Shown here piece after piece: positions 15,401 through 26,442 of a stretch of 64,000 nucleotides of DNA. Made by a program: the position numbers and the translations under genes. Under the pieces are notes generated by a model. It made no database searches, was not told the DNA's origin, and worked only from the letters and a program-made list of their open reading frames with translations. The stretch comes from Staphylococcus capitis subsp. capitis (GTDB taxonomy: Bacteria; Bacillota; Bacilli; Staphylococcales; Staphylococcaceae), in assembly GCF_040739495.1 (NCBI RefSeq), contig NZ_CP145263.1, positions 1 to 64,000 on the forward strand. The letters are read 5' to 3'. Position 1 is the stretch's first letter. The number at the start of each line of letters is the position of its first letter.

Positions 15401-16369
15401 ATGACGAATTACAGAGTAGATACGTTAGAATTAGGGACATTTACAACTGAATCAGGAGAAACCATTAATAATTTAAAATTACGCTATGAACACGTTGGAT
15501 ATAAAGGTCAACCATTAGTTGTTGTTTGTCACGCATTAACAGGTAATCACTTAACTTATGGAACAGACGAGAAACATGGATGGTGGCGTGAAATTATAGA
15601 TGGTGGTTATATTCCACGTCATGATTATCAATTTCTAACTTTCAACGTCATCGGTAGTCCCTTTGGTTCAAGTTCCAAACTTAATGACCCTAATTTTCCA
15701 CAGCATCTTACATTACGAGATATTGTTAAAGCGATTGAAAAAGGTATCAAAGCACTAGACTTCGATAAGATAAACATCCTAATTGGAGCAAGTCTAGGTG
15801 GTATGCAAGCAATGGAATTGCTGTATAATAATCAATTTCAAATCGACAAAGCCATTATTCTCGCAGCAACTGGTAAAACGTCATCGTACAGTCGTGCTTT
15901 CAACGAGATCGCCCGACAAGCAATTCATCTTGGTGGGAAGGAAGGCTTAAGTATCGCTCGACAACTAGGCTTCTTAACATACCGTTCCTCTAAAAGTTAT
16001 GACCAACGTTTTACGCCAGATGAAGTTGTAACATATCAACAGTATCAAGGTAATAAATTTAAGAAAAACTTTGACTTACAATGTTATTTAACACTGCTCG
16101 ACGTCTTAGATAGTCACAATATTGATAGAGGACGAGATGATGTTGATGAAGTCTATCAATCTTTAGATACAAAGGTTCTAACGATGGGGTTTATAGATGA
16201 TTTACTTTATCCAGATGATCAAGTAAGAACAGTCGGAGAGAGATTTAAATATCATCGCCATTTCTTTGTGCCAGATAATGTAGGACATGACGGCTTCCTT
16301 CTAAACTTTAACGATTGGGCTCCAAACCTCTACCATTTCTTGAACTTAAAACAATTTAAAAGGAAGTAA
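15401..16369 (+). CDS. metX: Homoserine O-acetyltransferase family protein
   Basis: A 322-residue alpha/beta-hydrolase-fold acyltransferase. The nucleophile elbow is GASLGGMQAME, the acid is likely in GFIDDLLYP, and the histidine is in VGHDGFLLN. The family activates homoserine with an acetyl group (some members use succinyl) for methionine synthesis. The start follows AGAGGAGG. A SAM-I riboswitch directly upstream supports a methionine-pathway role. It is shorter than some MetX proteins but matches the staphylococcal protein at this locus. Confidence 0.88.
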   Translation: MTNYRVDTLELGTFTTESGETINNLKLRYEHVGYKGQPLVVVCHALTGNHLTYGTDEKHGWWREIIDGGYIPRHDYQFLTFNVIGSPFGSSSKLNDPNFPQHLTLRDIVKAIEKGIKALDFDKINILIGASLGGMQAMELLYNNQFQIDKAIILAATGKTSSYSRAFNEIARQAIHLGGKEGLSIARQLGFLTYRSSKSYDQRFTPDEVVTYQQYQGNKFKKNFDLQCYLTLLDVLDSHNIDRGRDDVDEVYQSLDTKVLTMGFIDDLLYPDDQVRTVGERFKYHRHFFVPDNVGHDGFLLNFNDWAPNLYHFLNLKQFKRK

Positions 16370-16606
16370 ACACAGCTATTTTTAAACATACTAAACTTTG
16401 GCTAAGCAAAGTAAGTACGTCTTTAGAATAAGTGCTACTAATTAATGACGAAGTCATTATTGAACTTTTAAAGATTACAATCGTTGATGCGATTGCATAA
16501 TAGGTACTAACATTTGATACTCATCAAATGAAGCACCTATAATTGTTAATTTTGGGCAAAGAGGTTAAAATAGAAGTTATAGTCAAAAAGTATGGGAGTG
16601 GCGTGT

Positions 16607-17518
16607 GTGTTTTCAAAAATACAACCTAAAGCAACTATTATTGCAACTATTTCATTACTGATAGTCGCTTTAGTAACACATGTATTACCTATTCTCGGCT
16701 TAATTTTATGTTTATTTGCAACGATTCCTGGCATCGTGCTATGGAACCGCTCTGTACAATCATTTGGAATTAACGCTTTAGTAACAGTGATTCTAACAAC
16801 GTTATTAGGTAATACATTTGTCTTAAGTATGATGGTACTTATCTTAATTTTAAGTTTTATCATCGGTCAATTACTTAAGGAAAGAACTTCAAAAGAAAGA
16901 ATTCTTTATGTTTCAACGGCTTCATTAAGTTTAATAACATTGATTGGATTCATGTTATTACAAACATTCGAAAAAATTCCAAAAGCAGCCGTATTAATTA
17001 AGCCATTTAAAGATGCGATGTATGATGCCATCTTAACAAGTGGATTAGATTCTAACTATAGACAGATTCTTGAGGAAGGTTTCCGACAATCAACGGTCCA
17101 ACTCCCTAGTTATCTTATTATAGTCATTTTCCTTTTAATCTTAATTAATCTGATTATTACATTTCCTATCTTACGTAAGTTTAAGGTCGCAACTCCGATC
17201 TTTAAGCCATTATTCGCATGGCAAATGAATCGTGTACTATTATGGATTTATCTTATAGTTCTTATTTGTGTAATGTTTGCGAACCAACCAAGTATATTCC
17301 AAAGTATCGTCTTGAACTTTGAGGTTGTGTTATCATTAGTGATGTATATCCAAGGTTTAAGCGTTATACATTTCTTCGGTAAAGCTAAGAGATGGCCGAA
17401 TGCTGTAACGATTTTATTAATGGTAGTGGGGACACTACTTACACCGATGACACATATCGTTGGTTTACTTGGAGTTATTGATTTATGTATTAATTTAAAA
17501 CGAATTATTAAAAAATGA
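16607..17518 (+). CDS. DUF2232 (YybS-like) membrane protein
   Basis: A membrane protein of about 303 residues with around eight hydrophobic segments. It is the YybS-family protein that precedes gdpP in staphylococci, and no biochemical role is established. I favour the GTG at 16607 (protein MFSKIQPK) because GGGAG at 16594-16598 is 8 bases upstream; ATG 16592 is the in-frame alternative but overlaps that site. It is followed by gdpP after 29 bases and is likely in one transcript with gdpP, rplI and dnaB. Confidence 0.8.
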   Translation: MFSKIQPKATIIATISLLIVALVTHVLPILGLILCLFATIPGIVLWNRSVQSFGINALVTVILTTLLGNTFVLSMMVLILILSFIIGQLLKERTSKERILYVSTASLSLITLIGFMLLQTFEKIPKAAVLIKPFKDAMYDAILTSGLDSNYRQILEEGFRQSTVQLPSYLIIVIFLLILINLIITFPILRKFKVATPIFKPLFAWQMNRVLLWIYLIVLICVMFANQPSIFQSIVLNFEVVLSLVMYIQGLSVIHFFGKAKRWPNAVTILLMVVGTLLTPMTHIVGLLGVIDLCINLKRIIKK

Positions 17519-17547
17519 TTATTAACTAAGTGATTAGAGGTGGAAGA

Positions 17548-19515
17548 ATGAACCGTCAATCCACTAAAAAAGCATTGCTCATACCTTTTATACTAATGGT
17601 ACTTACAGCCATTGCATTAGTCATCGTATGGTTTATTTTCAACCAAATTGTCGCTGGCATTGGTGCAGCAATCCTCGTCGTGATGATTATCATTAGTGGC
17701 GTGTTATTGAGACAAGCTTTTCTTAAAATGGATAATTATGTGGATGATTTAAGTGGTCACATCTCGGCAAGTAGCAATAAAGCAATCAAACATTTGCCGA
17801 TTGGGATGATTGTGTTAGATGAAGATAACCACATTGAATGGATGAACCAATTCATGACAGAACACGTTGAAACTAATGTGATTTCTGAAAATGTAAACGA
17901 AGTCTTTCCTAACATATTGAAACAATTAGAAAAAGTACAAGAAGTAGAAATTGAACATAACAATTATCATTACCATGTGCGATATTCAGAGAATGAACAT
18001 TGTTTATATTTCTTTGATATCACAGAAAGTGTACATACCAACGAGTTGTATGAAGATTCAAAGCCAATTATCGCAACGTTGTTCTTAGACAATTATGACG
18101 AGATTACGCAGAATATGAACGATACACAACGTTCAGAAATCAACTCAATGGTTACACGTGTCATTAGCAGATGGGCACAAGAATACAATATTTATTTCAA
18201 ACGTTATAATTCTGATCAATTCGTTGCATATCTTAACCAAAAGATATTAGCAGAACTTGAAGATTCAAACTTTGAAATTTTAAGTCAGTTGAGAGAGAAA
18301 AGTGTCGGTTACCGTGCACAACTCACTTTAAGTATCGGTGTCGGTGAAGGTACAGAGAACCTTATCGACCTAGGGGATTTATCACAATCTGGTTTAGACT
18401 TAGCACTCGGTCGAGGAGGTGACCAAGTTGCCATTAAAAATATGAATGGTAACGTTCGCTTCTACGGTGGTAAGACTGACCCTATGGAGAAACGTACGCG
18501 TGTACGTGCCCGAGTAATTTCTCACGCACTTAAAGACATCTTAACTGAAGGCGACAAGGTAATTATTATGGGACATAAACGCCCTGATTTAGATGCAATT
18601 GGTGCAGCAATTGGTGTCTCACGTTTTGCATTAATGAATAATTTAGAAGCCTTTGTCGTTCTCAATGATTCAGATATTGATCCGACTTTACGTCGTGTCA
18701 TGGACGAAATTGATAAGAAACCAGAATTAAAAGAACGCTTTGTCACTTCAGATGAAGCTTGGGATATGATGACGTCTAAGACGACAGTCGTTGTCGTGGA
18801 TACGCACAAGCCTGAAATGGTCTTAGATGAAAATGTCTTAAATAAAGCAAACCGTAAAGTCATTATTGACCACCATAGACGTGGCGAAAGCTTTATTTCA
18901 AACCCATTATTGGTATATATGGAACCATATGCAAGTTCAACTGCAGAGCTTGTTACTGAATTATTAGAATATCAACCAACTGAACAAAGATTGACACGTT
19001 TAGAATCAACAGTCATGTATGCAGGTATTATAGTAGATACTAGAAACTTCACATTAAGAACAGGTTCAAGAACATTTGATGCTGCAAGTTATTTACGTGC
19101 GCATGGTGCAGATACAATCTTAACGCAACACTTCTTAAAAGATGATGTAGATACTTATATTAATCGTTCAGAACTTATTAGAACGGTTCAATTACAAGAT
19201 CATGGCGTAGCAATTGCTCATGGTTCAAATGATAAAATCTACCATCCTGTTACGGTTGCACAAGCAGCCGACGAGTTGTTAAGTTTAGAAGGTATCGAGG
19301 CATCTTATGTTGTGGCTAAACGTGAAGATAACCTTATTGGTATCTCTGCACGTTCACTAGGTTCTATCAACGTTCAATTAACGATGGAAGCATTAGGTGG
19401 TGGTGGACACCTTACAAACGCTGCCACTCAAATTAAAGGTGTCACTATAGAAGAGGCTATAGAACAATTACAGCAAGCAATTACAGAACAAATGAGTAGG
19501 AGTGAAGATGCATGA
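17548..19515 (+). CDS. gdpP: Cyclic-di-AMP phosphodiesterase GdpP
   Basis: GdpP hydrolyses c-di-AMP and so sets turgor, potassium uptake and beta-lactam tolerance. The 655-residue protein has two N-terminal membrane helices, a PAS-like domain, a degenerate GGDEF domain, and the DHH/DHHA1 phosphodiesterase module ([36 protein letters not shown]). I start at ATG 17548 after GAGGTGG; the GTG at 17530 is less likely. The stop overlaps the rplI start. The KdpD sensor later in this window has a c-di-AMP-binding motif, so the two are functionally linked. Confidence 0.96.
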   Translation: MNRQSTKKALLIPFILMVLTAIALVIVWFIFNQIVAGIGAAILVVMIIISGVLLRQAFLKMDNYVDDLSGHISASSNKAIKHLPIGMIVLDEDNHIEWMNQFMTEHVETNVISENVNEVFPNILKQLEKVQEVEIEHNNYHYHVRYSENEHCLYFFDITESVHTNELYEDSKPIIATLFLDNYDEITQNMNDTQRSEINSMVTRVISRWAQEYNIYFKRYNSDQFVAYLNQKILAELEDSNFEILSQLREKSVGYRAQLTLSIGVGEGTENLIDLGDLSQSGLDLALGRGGDQVAIKNMNGNVRFYGGKTDPMEKRTRVRARVISHALKDILTEGDKVIIMGHKRPDLDAIGAAIGVSRFALMNNLEAFVVLNDSDIDPTLRRVMDEIDKKPELKERFVTSDEAWDMMTSKTTVVVVDTHKPEMVLDENVLNKANRKVIIDHHRRGESFISNPLLVYMEPYASSTAELVTELLEYQPTEQRLTRLESTVMYAGIIVDTRNFTLRTGSRTFDAASYLRAHGADTILTQHFLKDDVDTYINRSELIRTVQLQDHGVAIAHGSNDKIYHPVTVAQAADELLSLEGIEASYVVAKREDNLIGISARSLGSINVQLTMEALGGGGHLTNAATQIKGVTIEEAIEQLQQAITEQMSRSEDA

Positions 19516-19958
19516 AAGTAATTTTCAAACAAGATGTTAAAGGTAAAGGTAAAAAAGGCGAAGTAAAAGACGTACCAGTAGGTTACGCAAACAACTTCTT
19601 ACTTAAAAACAACTATGCTGTAGAAGCAACTCCTGGTAACTTAAAACAATTAGAACAACAAAATAAACGTGCTGAAGCAGACAGACAACAAGAAATTGAT
19701 GATGCGAAAGCACTTAAAGAAAAATTAGAAAACATCGAAGTTGAAGTATCAGCTAAAACAGGTGAAGGCGGTAAATTGTTTGGTTCAATCAGTACTAAAC
19801 AAATTGCCGAAGCATTAAATAAACAACATGATATTAAAATTGATAAACGTAAAATGGACTTACCACATGGTATCCATGCGTTAGGTTATACAAATGTGCC
19901 AGTAAAATTAGATAAAGAAGTAGAAGGTACAATTAGAGTACACACAGTAGAACAGTAA
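19512..19958 (+). CDS. rplI: 50S ribosomal protein L9
   Basis: L9 is a large-subunit protein with two globular domains joined by a long helix. The 148-residue protein has the conserved start [19 protein letters not shown] and [13 protein letters not shown], the connecting helix rich in Lys and Glu (about 45-75), and the C-terminal domain with [10 protein letters not shown]. It overlaps gdpP by four bases (ATGA) and precedes dnaB, the conserved gdpP-rplI-dnaB order. Confidence 0.98.
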   Translation: MKVIFKQDVKGKGKKGEVKDVPVGYANNFLLKNNYAVEATPGNLKQLEQQNKRAEADRQQEIDDAKALKEKLENIEVEVSAKTGEGGKLFGSISTKQIAEALNKQHDIKIDKRKMDLPHGIHALGYTNVPVKLDKEVEGTIRVHTVEQ

Positions 19959-20006
19959 TTCCAAAAATAACAAAGATGGATTGAAATAAGAGGTGTAAAA
20001 CAAACA

Positions 20007-21407
20007 ATGGATGGAATGTATGAGCAAAATCAAATGCCGCATAGCAATGAAGCTGAACAATCTGTCTTAGGTGCCATTATTATAGATCCAGAATTGATTA
20101 ATACAACTCAGGAAGTCCTCCTTCCTGAGTCGTTTTATAGAGGCGCCCATCAACATATCTTCCGTGCAATGATGCATCTTAATGAAGATAACAAAGAAAT
20201 CGACGTTGTCACACTTATGGATCAACTATCTAGTGATGGAAGCTTAAGTGAAGCGGGTGGCCCTCAATATCTCGCAGAGCTATCGACTAACGTTCCAACA
20301 ACGCGAAACGTTCAATATTATACAGATATCGTCTTTAAACACGCGTTAAAACGTAAGTTAATTCAAACGGCAGATAGTATTGCAAATGATGGCTATAATG
20401 ATGAATTAGAACTAGATACAATCCTAAGTGATGCCGAAAGACGTATCCTTGAACTTTCTTCTACAAGAGAAAGTGACGGGTTTAAAGATATTAGAGATGT
20501 CTTAGGACAAGTGTATGAGACTGCCGAAGAACTCGACCAAAATAGTGGTCAAACGCCTGGTATTCCAACAGGTTATCGAGATCTCGACCAAATGACTGCT
20601 GGGTTTAACCGTAATGATTTAATCATCTTAGCGGCTCGTCCTTCCGTGGGTAAGACTGCCTTCGCTCTTAATATTGCCCAAAAAGTTGCGACACATGAAG
20701 ATATGTTTACAATAGGCATATTCTCGCTTGAGATGGGTGCAGACCAGTTAGCAACGCGTATGATTTGTAGTTCAGGTAACGTAGATTCAAACCGCTTAAG
20801 AACTGGTACGATGACAGAAGAAGACTGGAGTCGTTTTACGATTGCAGTTGGTAAATTATCAAAAACTAAGATTTTTATCGATGATACACCAGGTATTCGT
20901 ATTAATGACTTACGATCTAAATGTCGCCGTCTTAAACAAGAACACGGCTTAGATATGATAGTGATTGACTATCTACAATTAATTCAAGGTAGCGGTTCTC
21001 GATTCTCAGACAACCGTCAACAAGAAGTATCAGAAATCTCACGTACACTTAAAGCCATTGCCCGTGAACTAGAATGCCCAGTTATCGCACTGAGTCAGCT
21101 TTCACGTGGTGTTGAACAACGTCAGGATAAACGTCCAATGATGAGTGATATTCGTGAATCTGGGTCTATCGAGCAAGACGCTGATATCGTTGCTTTCTTA
21201 TACCGTGATGATTACTACAATCGTGGCGAGGATGAAGATGATGACGATGATACAGGCTTTGAGCCACAAACGAATGATGATAACGGTGAAATTGAAATCA
21301 TAATTGCTAAACAACGTAACGGCCCAACAGGAACTGTGAAACTTCATTTCATGAAACAATATAATAAATTTACAGACATTGATTATGCTCATGCAGAAAT
21401 GACATAA
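20007..21407 (+). CDS. dnaB: Replicative DNA helicase
   Basis: DnaB (called DnaC in Bacillus) is the hexameric 5'-3' helicase at the fork. The 466-residue protein has the N-terminal dimerisation domain (PHSNEAEQSVLGAI), a linker, and a RecA-like core with Walker A ARPSVGKTAFALN, Walker B MIVIDYLQLI and the arginine finger region. A short acidic insert (GEDEDDDDDTGFEPQTNDD) lies near the C-terminus. It is the last gene of the yybS-gdpP-rplI-dnaB run and is followed by a terminator. Confidence 0.98.
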   Translation: MDGMYEQNQMPHSNEAEQSVLGAIIIDPELINTTQEVLLPESFYRGAHQHIFRAMMHLNEDNKEIDVVTLMDQLSSDGSLSEAGGPQYLAELSTNVPTTRNVQYYTDIVFKHALKRKLIQTADSIANDGYNDELELDTILSDAERRILELSSTRESDGFKDIRDVLGQVYETAEELDQNSGQTPGIPTGYRDLDQMTAGFNRNDLIILAARPSVGKTAFALNIAQKVATHEDMFTIGIFSLEMGADQLATRMICSSGNVDSNRLRTGTMTEEDWSRFTIAVGKLSKTKIFIDDTPGIRINDLRSKCRRLKQEHGLDMIVIDYLQLIQGSGSRFSDNRQQEVSEISRTLKAIARELECPVIALSQLSRGVEQRQDKRPMMSDIRESGSIEQDADIVAFLYRDDYYNRGEDEDDDDDTGFEPQTNDDNGEIEIIIAKQRNGPTGTVKLHFMKQYNKFTDIDYAHAEMT

Positions 21408-21417
21408 AATTTATTTT

Positions 21418-21460
21418 CCGTACAATAAACTTATTTTTTAGCTTTATTGTACGGTTTTTA
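21418..21460 (+). terminator. Terminator after dnaB
   Basis: A 12-bp stem pairs CCGTACAATAAA (21418-21429) with TTTATTGTACGG (21443-21454), followed by T residues. From here to purA (21461-21685) I see no convincing gene. Confidence 0.9.
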
Positions 21461-21685
21461 TTTTGTTTTCATTCTTTGCAATCACTTGAAGTATGTATAT
21501 CATTTTCCGGAAAATGAACTCAAAAGCACTGATAACACAACGATGAAACTGTATAAAAAGCAAAAACAAGATGAATCAATTGCAAAAAACCTAAACAAAT
21601 TTAATGTTCGATTTTTATTTGCAATCTCATAGGCATATTGGTAGAATATCTAATGGTTAAACGAGAAAAACTTGGAGGTGCTCTT

Positions 21686-22969
21686 ATGTCATCAATCGTA
21701 GTAGTTGGGACACAATGGGGAGACGAAGGTAAAGGTAAAATCACAGATTTCTTAGCAGAACAAGCAGATGTTATCGCTAGATTCTCAGGTGGTAATAATG
21801 CAGGACACACAATTCAATTTGGTGGAAAAACATACAAATTACATTTGGTACCATCAGGTATCTTTTATAAAGATAAATTAGCAGTTATCGGTAACGGTGT
21901 AGTTGTAGATCCAGTAGCATTATTGAAAGAATTAGACGGTTTAAATGAACGTGGTATTTCAACTAACAACTTACGTATCTCTAACCGTGCACAAGTCATC
22001 TTACCTTATCACCTAGCTCAAGACGAATATGAAGAACGTCGTCGAGGAGATAATAAAATCGGTACAACTAAAAAAGGTATCGGCCCAGCATACGTAGATA
22101 AAGCACAACGTATTGGTATTCGAGTAGCAGACTTATTAGAGAAAGAAACATTCGAACGTCGTCTTAAAGAAAACATTGAATATAAAAATGCTTATTTCAA
22201 AGGAATGTTCAACGAAACATGCCCTACGTTTGATGAAATCTTTGACGAGTACTATGCAGCAGGTCAACGCTTAAAAGAATATGTCACTGACACAGCTAAA
22301 ATCTTGGATGATGCTAATGTTGCAGACGGCAAAGTATTATTCGAAGGTGCCCAAGGTGTCATGTTAGACATCGACCATGGTACTTACCCATTCGTTACGT
22401 CAAGTAACCCAGTTGCTGGTAATGTCACAGTAGGTACAGGTGTAGGTCCTACATCAGTTTCTAAAGTCATCGGTGTATGTAAATCATATACGTCACGTGT
22501 AGGTGATGGTCCATTCCCTACAGAATTATTCGATGAAGATGGTCATCACATTAGAGAAGTAGGTCGTGAATATGGTACAACAACAGGACGTCCACGCCGT
22601 GTAGGTTGGTTTGACTCAGTGGTACTACGTCATTCACGTCGCGTAAGTGGTATCACAGATCTTTCAATCAACTCTATCGACGTTTTAACAGGTTTAGATA
22701 CAGTTAAAATTTGTACAGCATATGAGTTAGATGGCGAAGAAATCACTGAATACCCAGCTAACTTAGATCAATTAAGACGCTGTAAACCAATCTTCGAAGA
22801 ACTTCCAGGTTGGACAGAAGATATCACAGGCTGCCGCAGTTTAGAAGAACTCCCTGAAAATGCACGCAAATACCTAGAGCGTATTTCAGAATTATGTGGC
22901 GTACACATTTCAATCTTCTCTGTAGGCCCAGACCGTGAACAAACAAACCTATTAGAACAATTATGGTAA
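21686..22969 (+). CDS. purA: Adenylosuccinate synthetase
   Basis: PurA joins IMP and aspartate using GTP, committing IMP to AMP synthesis. The 427-residue protein has the GTP-binding loop [11 protein letters not shown], the IMP segment [10 protein letters not shown], the signature [11 protein letters not shown] region and [15 protein letters not shown] start at ATG 21686 (protein MSSIVVVG) after CTTGGAGG; an upstream in-frame ATG at 21638 would add 16 unconserved residues. It stands alone between two terminators. Confidence 0.98.
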   Translation: MSSIVVVGTQWGDEGKGKITDFLAEQADVIARFSGGNNAGHTIQFGGKTYKLHLVPSGIFYKDKLAVIGNGVVVDPVALLKELDGLNERGISTNNLRISNRAQVILPYHLAQDEYEERRRGDNKIGTTKKGIGPAYVDKAQRIGIRVADLLEKETFERRLKENIEYKNAYFKGMFNETCPTFDEIFDEYYAAGQRLKEYVTDTAKILDDANVADGKVLFEGAQGVMLDIDHGTYPFVTSSNPVAGNVTVGTGVGPTSVSKVIGVCKSYTSRVGDGPFPTELFDEDGHHIREVGREYGTTTGRPRRVGWFDSVVLRHSRRVSGITDLSINSIDVLTGLDTVKICTAYELDGEEITEYPANLDQLRRCKPIFEELPGWTEDITGCRSLEELPENARKYLERISELCGVHISIFSVGPDREQTNLLEQLW

Positions 22970-23019
22970 AACAAAGTATAAAAGAAAGCTGAGATCATAA
23001 ATGATATCCTAGCTTCAAA

Positions 23020-23059
23020 AAGACCGACTCGTTTCATTACAACGAGTCGGTCTTACTTT
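23020..23059 (+). terminator. Terminator after purA
   Basis: A very strong 14-bp stem pairs AAGACCGACTCGTT (23020-23033) with AACGAGTCGGTCTT (23041-23054), followed by a short T-rich tract. Confidence 0.9.
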
Positions 23060-23240
23060 ATTTATATAGAAGAAAGTAGTTGAATACGTAATATATAATT
23101 CCGTTTTAAACGGTGCCATCAACACTTTTATAGCAATATTTCTCATTTATTAACCCTTAAAAAATATTGTTAAATTTATGTAAAAAATAGCTTGTCACGA
23201 AAAGATGAGCTATGCTATAATCTATTTTGTGCTTAAGAAC

Positions 23241-23315
23241 GGCTCCTTGGTCAAGCGGTTAAGACACCGCCCTTTCACGGCGGTAACACGGGTTCGAGTC
23301 CCGTAGGAGTCACCA
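23241..23315 (+). tRNA. tRNA-Glu (anticodon TTC)
   Basis: A complete cloverleaf: acceptor GGCTCCT with AGGAGTC, anticodon loop CTTTCAC reading TTC, T-arm GGGTTCGAGTCCC, and an encoded CCA end. It is followed after five bases by tRNA-Asp. Confidence 0.97.
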
Positions 23316-23320
23316 TGATA

Positions 23321-23393
23321 GGTCCCGTAGTGTAGCGGTTAACACGCCTGCCTGTCACGCAGGAGATCGCGGGTTCGATTCCCGTCGGGACCG
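23321..23393 (+). tRNA. tRNA-Asp (anticodon GTC)
   Basis: A cloverleaf with acceptor GGTCCCG paired to CGGGACC, anticodon loop CTGTCAC reading GTC, and T-arm GGGTTCGATTCCC. The CCA end is not encoded. It shares a transcript with tRNA-Glu. Confidence 0.97.
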
Positions 23394-23397
23394 TATT

Positions 23398-23426
23398 GCC
23401 TACCCAATAGGGTAGGCATTTTTTTA
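23398..23426 (+). terminator. Terminator after the tRNA pair
   Basis: GCCTACCC (23398-23405) pairs with GGGTAGGC (23410-23417) around a four-base loop, followed by seven T residues. Positions 23427-23780 are AT-rich with no gene seen. Confidence 0.9.
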
Positions 23427-23794
23427 TACCTACATATCCGTTTTATTCCTGTTACAATCCATCCACTCATATAATATCCTCGCCCACACATAACGCTCAC
23501 TTTACAATATCCATGACGTTGCAATAAAAACTTAACATTTACGCTATTTGTTTACATTTTCAAAAGGGAGAATCGCATAAGCATACGTCTTACACCAAAT
23601 ATTTATATTACAAAATAATGAAAATACTGATATATAGATAATTTGAGCTATTTGCAACTGTTCAACATATTTTGTAATACAGTATTTCAATGGTAAAATT
23701 ATAAATAATATTATTCTATAATTTTTAATACAAAAATAGAATTACCCGTTCATAAATGGTAAATTATATATTAGGTAACTATGCGCTATATATA

Positions 23795-23824
23795 TTACAT
23801 ACATCACCTTTCACAAGGTATAAT
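23795..23824 (+). promoter_or_regulatory. Likely promoter of the wal operon
   Basis: TTACAT (23795-23800) and TATAAT (23819-23824) are 18 bases apart, about 70 bases before the walR start. The -10 is perfect; the -35 is weak. This is inference from sequence only. Confidence 0.5.
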
Positions 23825-23895
23825 AGAGAAAAATATAGCCTTCACATAATTAAACGAACGGAAGAATTACACTTTGAGAAAAGAGGTTAAAATAT

Positions 23896-24597
23896 ATGGC
23901 TAGAAAAGTTGTTGTTGTCGACGATGAAAAACCAATTGCTGATATTTTAGAATTTAATTTGAAGAAAGAGGGATACGAAGTATTCTGCGCTTACGATGGT
24001 AACGATGCAGTAGATTTAATCTATGAAGAAGAACCAGATATCGTACTCTTAGACATCATGTTACCAGGCAGAGATGGCATGGAAGTATGTCGCGAAGTAC
24101 GTAAAAAATTCGAAATGCCAATCATCATGTTAACAGCGAAAGACTCAGAAATTGATAAAGTATTAGGACTTGAACTTGGTGCAGACGACTATGTAACAAA
24201 ACCTTTCAGCACGCGTGAACTTATCGCACGTGTGAAAGCAAACTTACGTCGCCATTATTCACAACCAGCTCAAGAAGTGAGTGGCGCTACAAATGAAATA
24301 ACAATCAAAGATATCGTCATCTACCCAGACGCTTACTCAATTAAAAAATGTGGTGAAGATATCGAATTAACACATCGTGAATTTGAATTATTCCACTACC
24401 TTTCTAAACATATGGGTCAAGTAATGACACGTGAACATTTATTACAAACAGTGTGGGGTTATGATTATTTCGGTGACGTACGTACAGTTGACGTAACGAT
24501 TCGTCGTTTACGCGAAAAAATTGAAGACGATCCATCGCACCCAGAATACATTGTGACACGTAGAGGCGTTGGATACTTCCTCCAACAACATGATTAG
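23896..24597 (+). CDS. walR: Response regulator WalR (essential cell-wall two-component system)
   Basis: WalR is the OmpR-type regulator that controls autolysins and wall turnover, and is essential in staphylococci. The 233-residue protein has a receiver domain (acidic pocket VVDDEKP, phospho-acceptor in [12 protein letters not shown] lysine) and a C-terminal winged helix ([15 protein letters not shown]). The ATG follows an AAAGAGG site. walK starts 12 bases downstream, so they form one operon with walH, walI and walJ. Confidence 0.98.
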   Translation: MARKVVVVDDEKPIADILEFNLKKEGYEVFCAYDGNDAVDLIYEEEPDIVLLDIMLPGRDGMEVCREVRKKFEMPIIMLTAKDSEIDKVLGLELGADDYVTKPFSTRELIARVKANLRRHYSQPAQEVSGATNEITIKDIVIYPDAYSIKKCGEDIELTHREFELFHYLSKHMGQVMTREHLLQTVWGYDYFGDVRTVDVTIRRLREKIEDDPSHPEYIVTRRGVGYFLQQHD

Positions 24598-24609
24598 AGG
24601 CAACATCCT

Positions 24610-26442
24610 ATGAAGTGGCTTAAACAATTACAATCCCTTCACACTAAACTCGTTATTGTTTATGTATTACTGATTATTATTGGTATGCAAATCATCGGTT
24701 TGTATTTTACTAATAGTTTAGAAAAAGAATTACTCGATAATTTTAAAAAGAACATAACGCAATATGCGAAGCAGTTAGATGTTAATATAGAAAAAGTTTA
24801 TAACGATAATGACAAAGGTACGGTAAACGCTCAAAAGGATATCCAAAACCTTTTGAGTGAATATGCCAACCGTCAAGAAATCGGAGAAATTCGCTTCGTT
24901 GATAAAGATCAAATCATTATGGCTACGACAAAGCAGTCTAACCGTAGTCTAATTAATCAAAAAGCGAATGACGGTTCCGTCCAAAAGGCACTTTCTCTCG
25001 GTGAAACCAACAACCACATGGTCCTTAAAGACTATGGTAGTGGTAAAGAACGTGTCTGGGTTTATAACATACCAGTTAAAGTCGACAAACAAACTATCGG
25101 TGATATTTACATAGAATCGAAAATCAACGACGTATATAACCAACTCAATAACATTAACCAAATCTTTATCGTCGGTACAGCTATATCATTATTCATCACA
25201 GTAATCCTCGGTTTCTTTATCGCCCGAACGATTACCAAACCAATTACCGATATGCGTAACCAGACTGTTGAGATGTCTAAAGGTAACTATACTCAACGCG
25301 TGAAGATTTATGGTAACGACGAAATCGGTGAGCTCGCACTTGCTTTCAACAACCTATCTAAACGTGTGCAAGAGGCGCAGGCCAACACCGAAAGTGAGAA
25401 ACGCCGTCTAGATTCAGTTATCACACATATGAGTGATGGTATCCTCGCGACAGACCGCCGTGGACGCGTGCGTATTGCGAACGATATGGCGCTTAAGATG
25501 CTCGGTCTCGCGAAAGAAGACGTCATCGGCTACTACATGCTCGGTCTTCTTAACCTTGAAAATGAATTCTCACTAGACGAAATCCAAGAAAACAATGATT
25601 CCTTCCTATTAGATATTAACGAAGAAGAGGGCATTATTGCGCGTGTCAACTTTAGTACCATCGTGCAAGAAACAGGATTCGTCACAGGTTACATTGCCGT
25701 GTTACATGATGTAACTGAACAACAACAAGTTGAACGTGAACGTCGCGAATTCGTAGCAAACGTTTCACACGAACTACGTACGCCACTCACATCAATGAAC
25801 AGCTATATCGAAGCACTCGAAGAAGGCGCTTGGCAAGATGAAAGCCTTGCACCACAATTCTTATCCGTTACACGTGAAGAAACAGAACGTATGATACGAC
25901 TCGTTAACGACTTACTCCAATTATCGAAAATGGATAACGAGTCAGACCAAATTACTAAAGAAATCGTTGACTTCAACATGTACATTAATAAAATTATTAA
26001 TCGACATGAAATGGCAGCGAAAGATACAACATTCGTAAGAGAAATCCCACAACAAACAATATTCACAGAAATCGATCCAGACAAAATGACACAAGTATTC
26101 GACAATGTTATCACTAACGCAATGAAATATTCACGTGGTGATAAACGAGTTGAGTTTCATGTGAAACAAAATGCACTTTACAATAGAATGACCATTCGTA
26201 TAAAAGATAATGGTATTGGAATTCCAATCAATAAAGTAGATAAAATATTCGATAGATTCTACCGTGTTGATAAAGCACGTACACGTAAGATGGGTGGTAC
26301 AGGACTCGGTCTCGCAATTTCCAAAGAAATTGTTGAAGCGCACAATGGACGCATCTGGGCAAACAGCGTAGAAGGTCAAGGTACGTCTATCTTCATCACA
26401 CTTCCTTGTGAAATCATTGAAGACGGTGATTGGGATGAATAG
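24610..26442 (+). CDS. walK: Sensor histidine kinase WalK
   Basis: WalK is the membrane kinase that phosphorylates WalR. The 610-residue protein has an N-terminal membrane helix, an extracellular Cache-type domain (about 35-180), a second helix, HAMP ([14 protein letters not shown]), PAS, then the HisKA box [11 protein letters not shown] with the phospho-histidine. The ATPase domain shows DNGIGIP and [15 protein letters not shown]. The 3' end overlaps walH by eight bases. Transcription continues into walH and walI, which modulate it. Confidence 0.98.
   Translation: MKWLKQLQSLHTKLVIVYVLLIIIGMQIIGLYFTNSLEKELLDNFKKNITQYAKQLDVNIEKVYNDNDKGTVNAQKDIQNLLSEYANRQEIGEIRFVDKDQIIMATTKQSNRSLINQKANDGSVQKALSLGETNNHMVLKDYGSGKERVWVYNIPVKVDKQTIGDIYIESKINDVYNQLNNINQIFIVGTAISLFITVILGFFIARTITKPITDMRNQTVEMSKGNYTQRVKIYGNDEIGELALAFNNLSKRVQEAQANTESEKRRLDSVITHMSDGILATDRRGRVRIANDMALKMLGLAKEDVIGYYMLGLLNLENEFSLDEIQENNDSFLLDINEEEGIIARVNFSTIVQETGFVTGYIAVLHDVTEQQQVERERREFVANVSHELRTPLTSMNSYIEALEEGAWQDESLAPQFLSVTREETERMIRLVNDLLQLSKMDNESDQITKEIVDFNMYINKIINRHEMAAKDTTFVREIPQQTIFTEIDPDKMTQVFDNVITNAMKYSRGDKRVEFHVKQNALYNRMTIRIKDNGIGIPINKVDKIFDRFYRVDKARTRKMGGTGLGLAISKEIVEAHNGRIWANSVEGQGTSIFITLPCEIIEDGDWDE

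Noticed and set aside
16499..16540. Hairpin ATTTGAT/ATCAAAT after metX as a terminator
   Set aside because: The stem is short and lacks a T-run; at most a weak structure.
21447..21632. 61-residue open frame before purA
   Set aside because: It lies across the dnaB terminator region and has no ribosome site or recognisable product.
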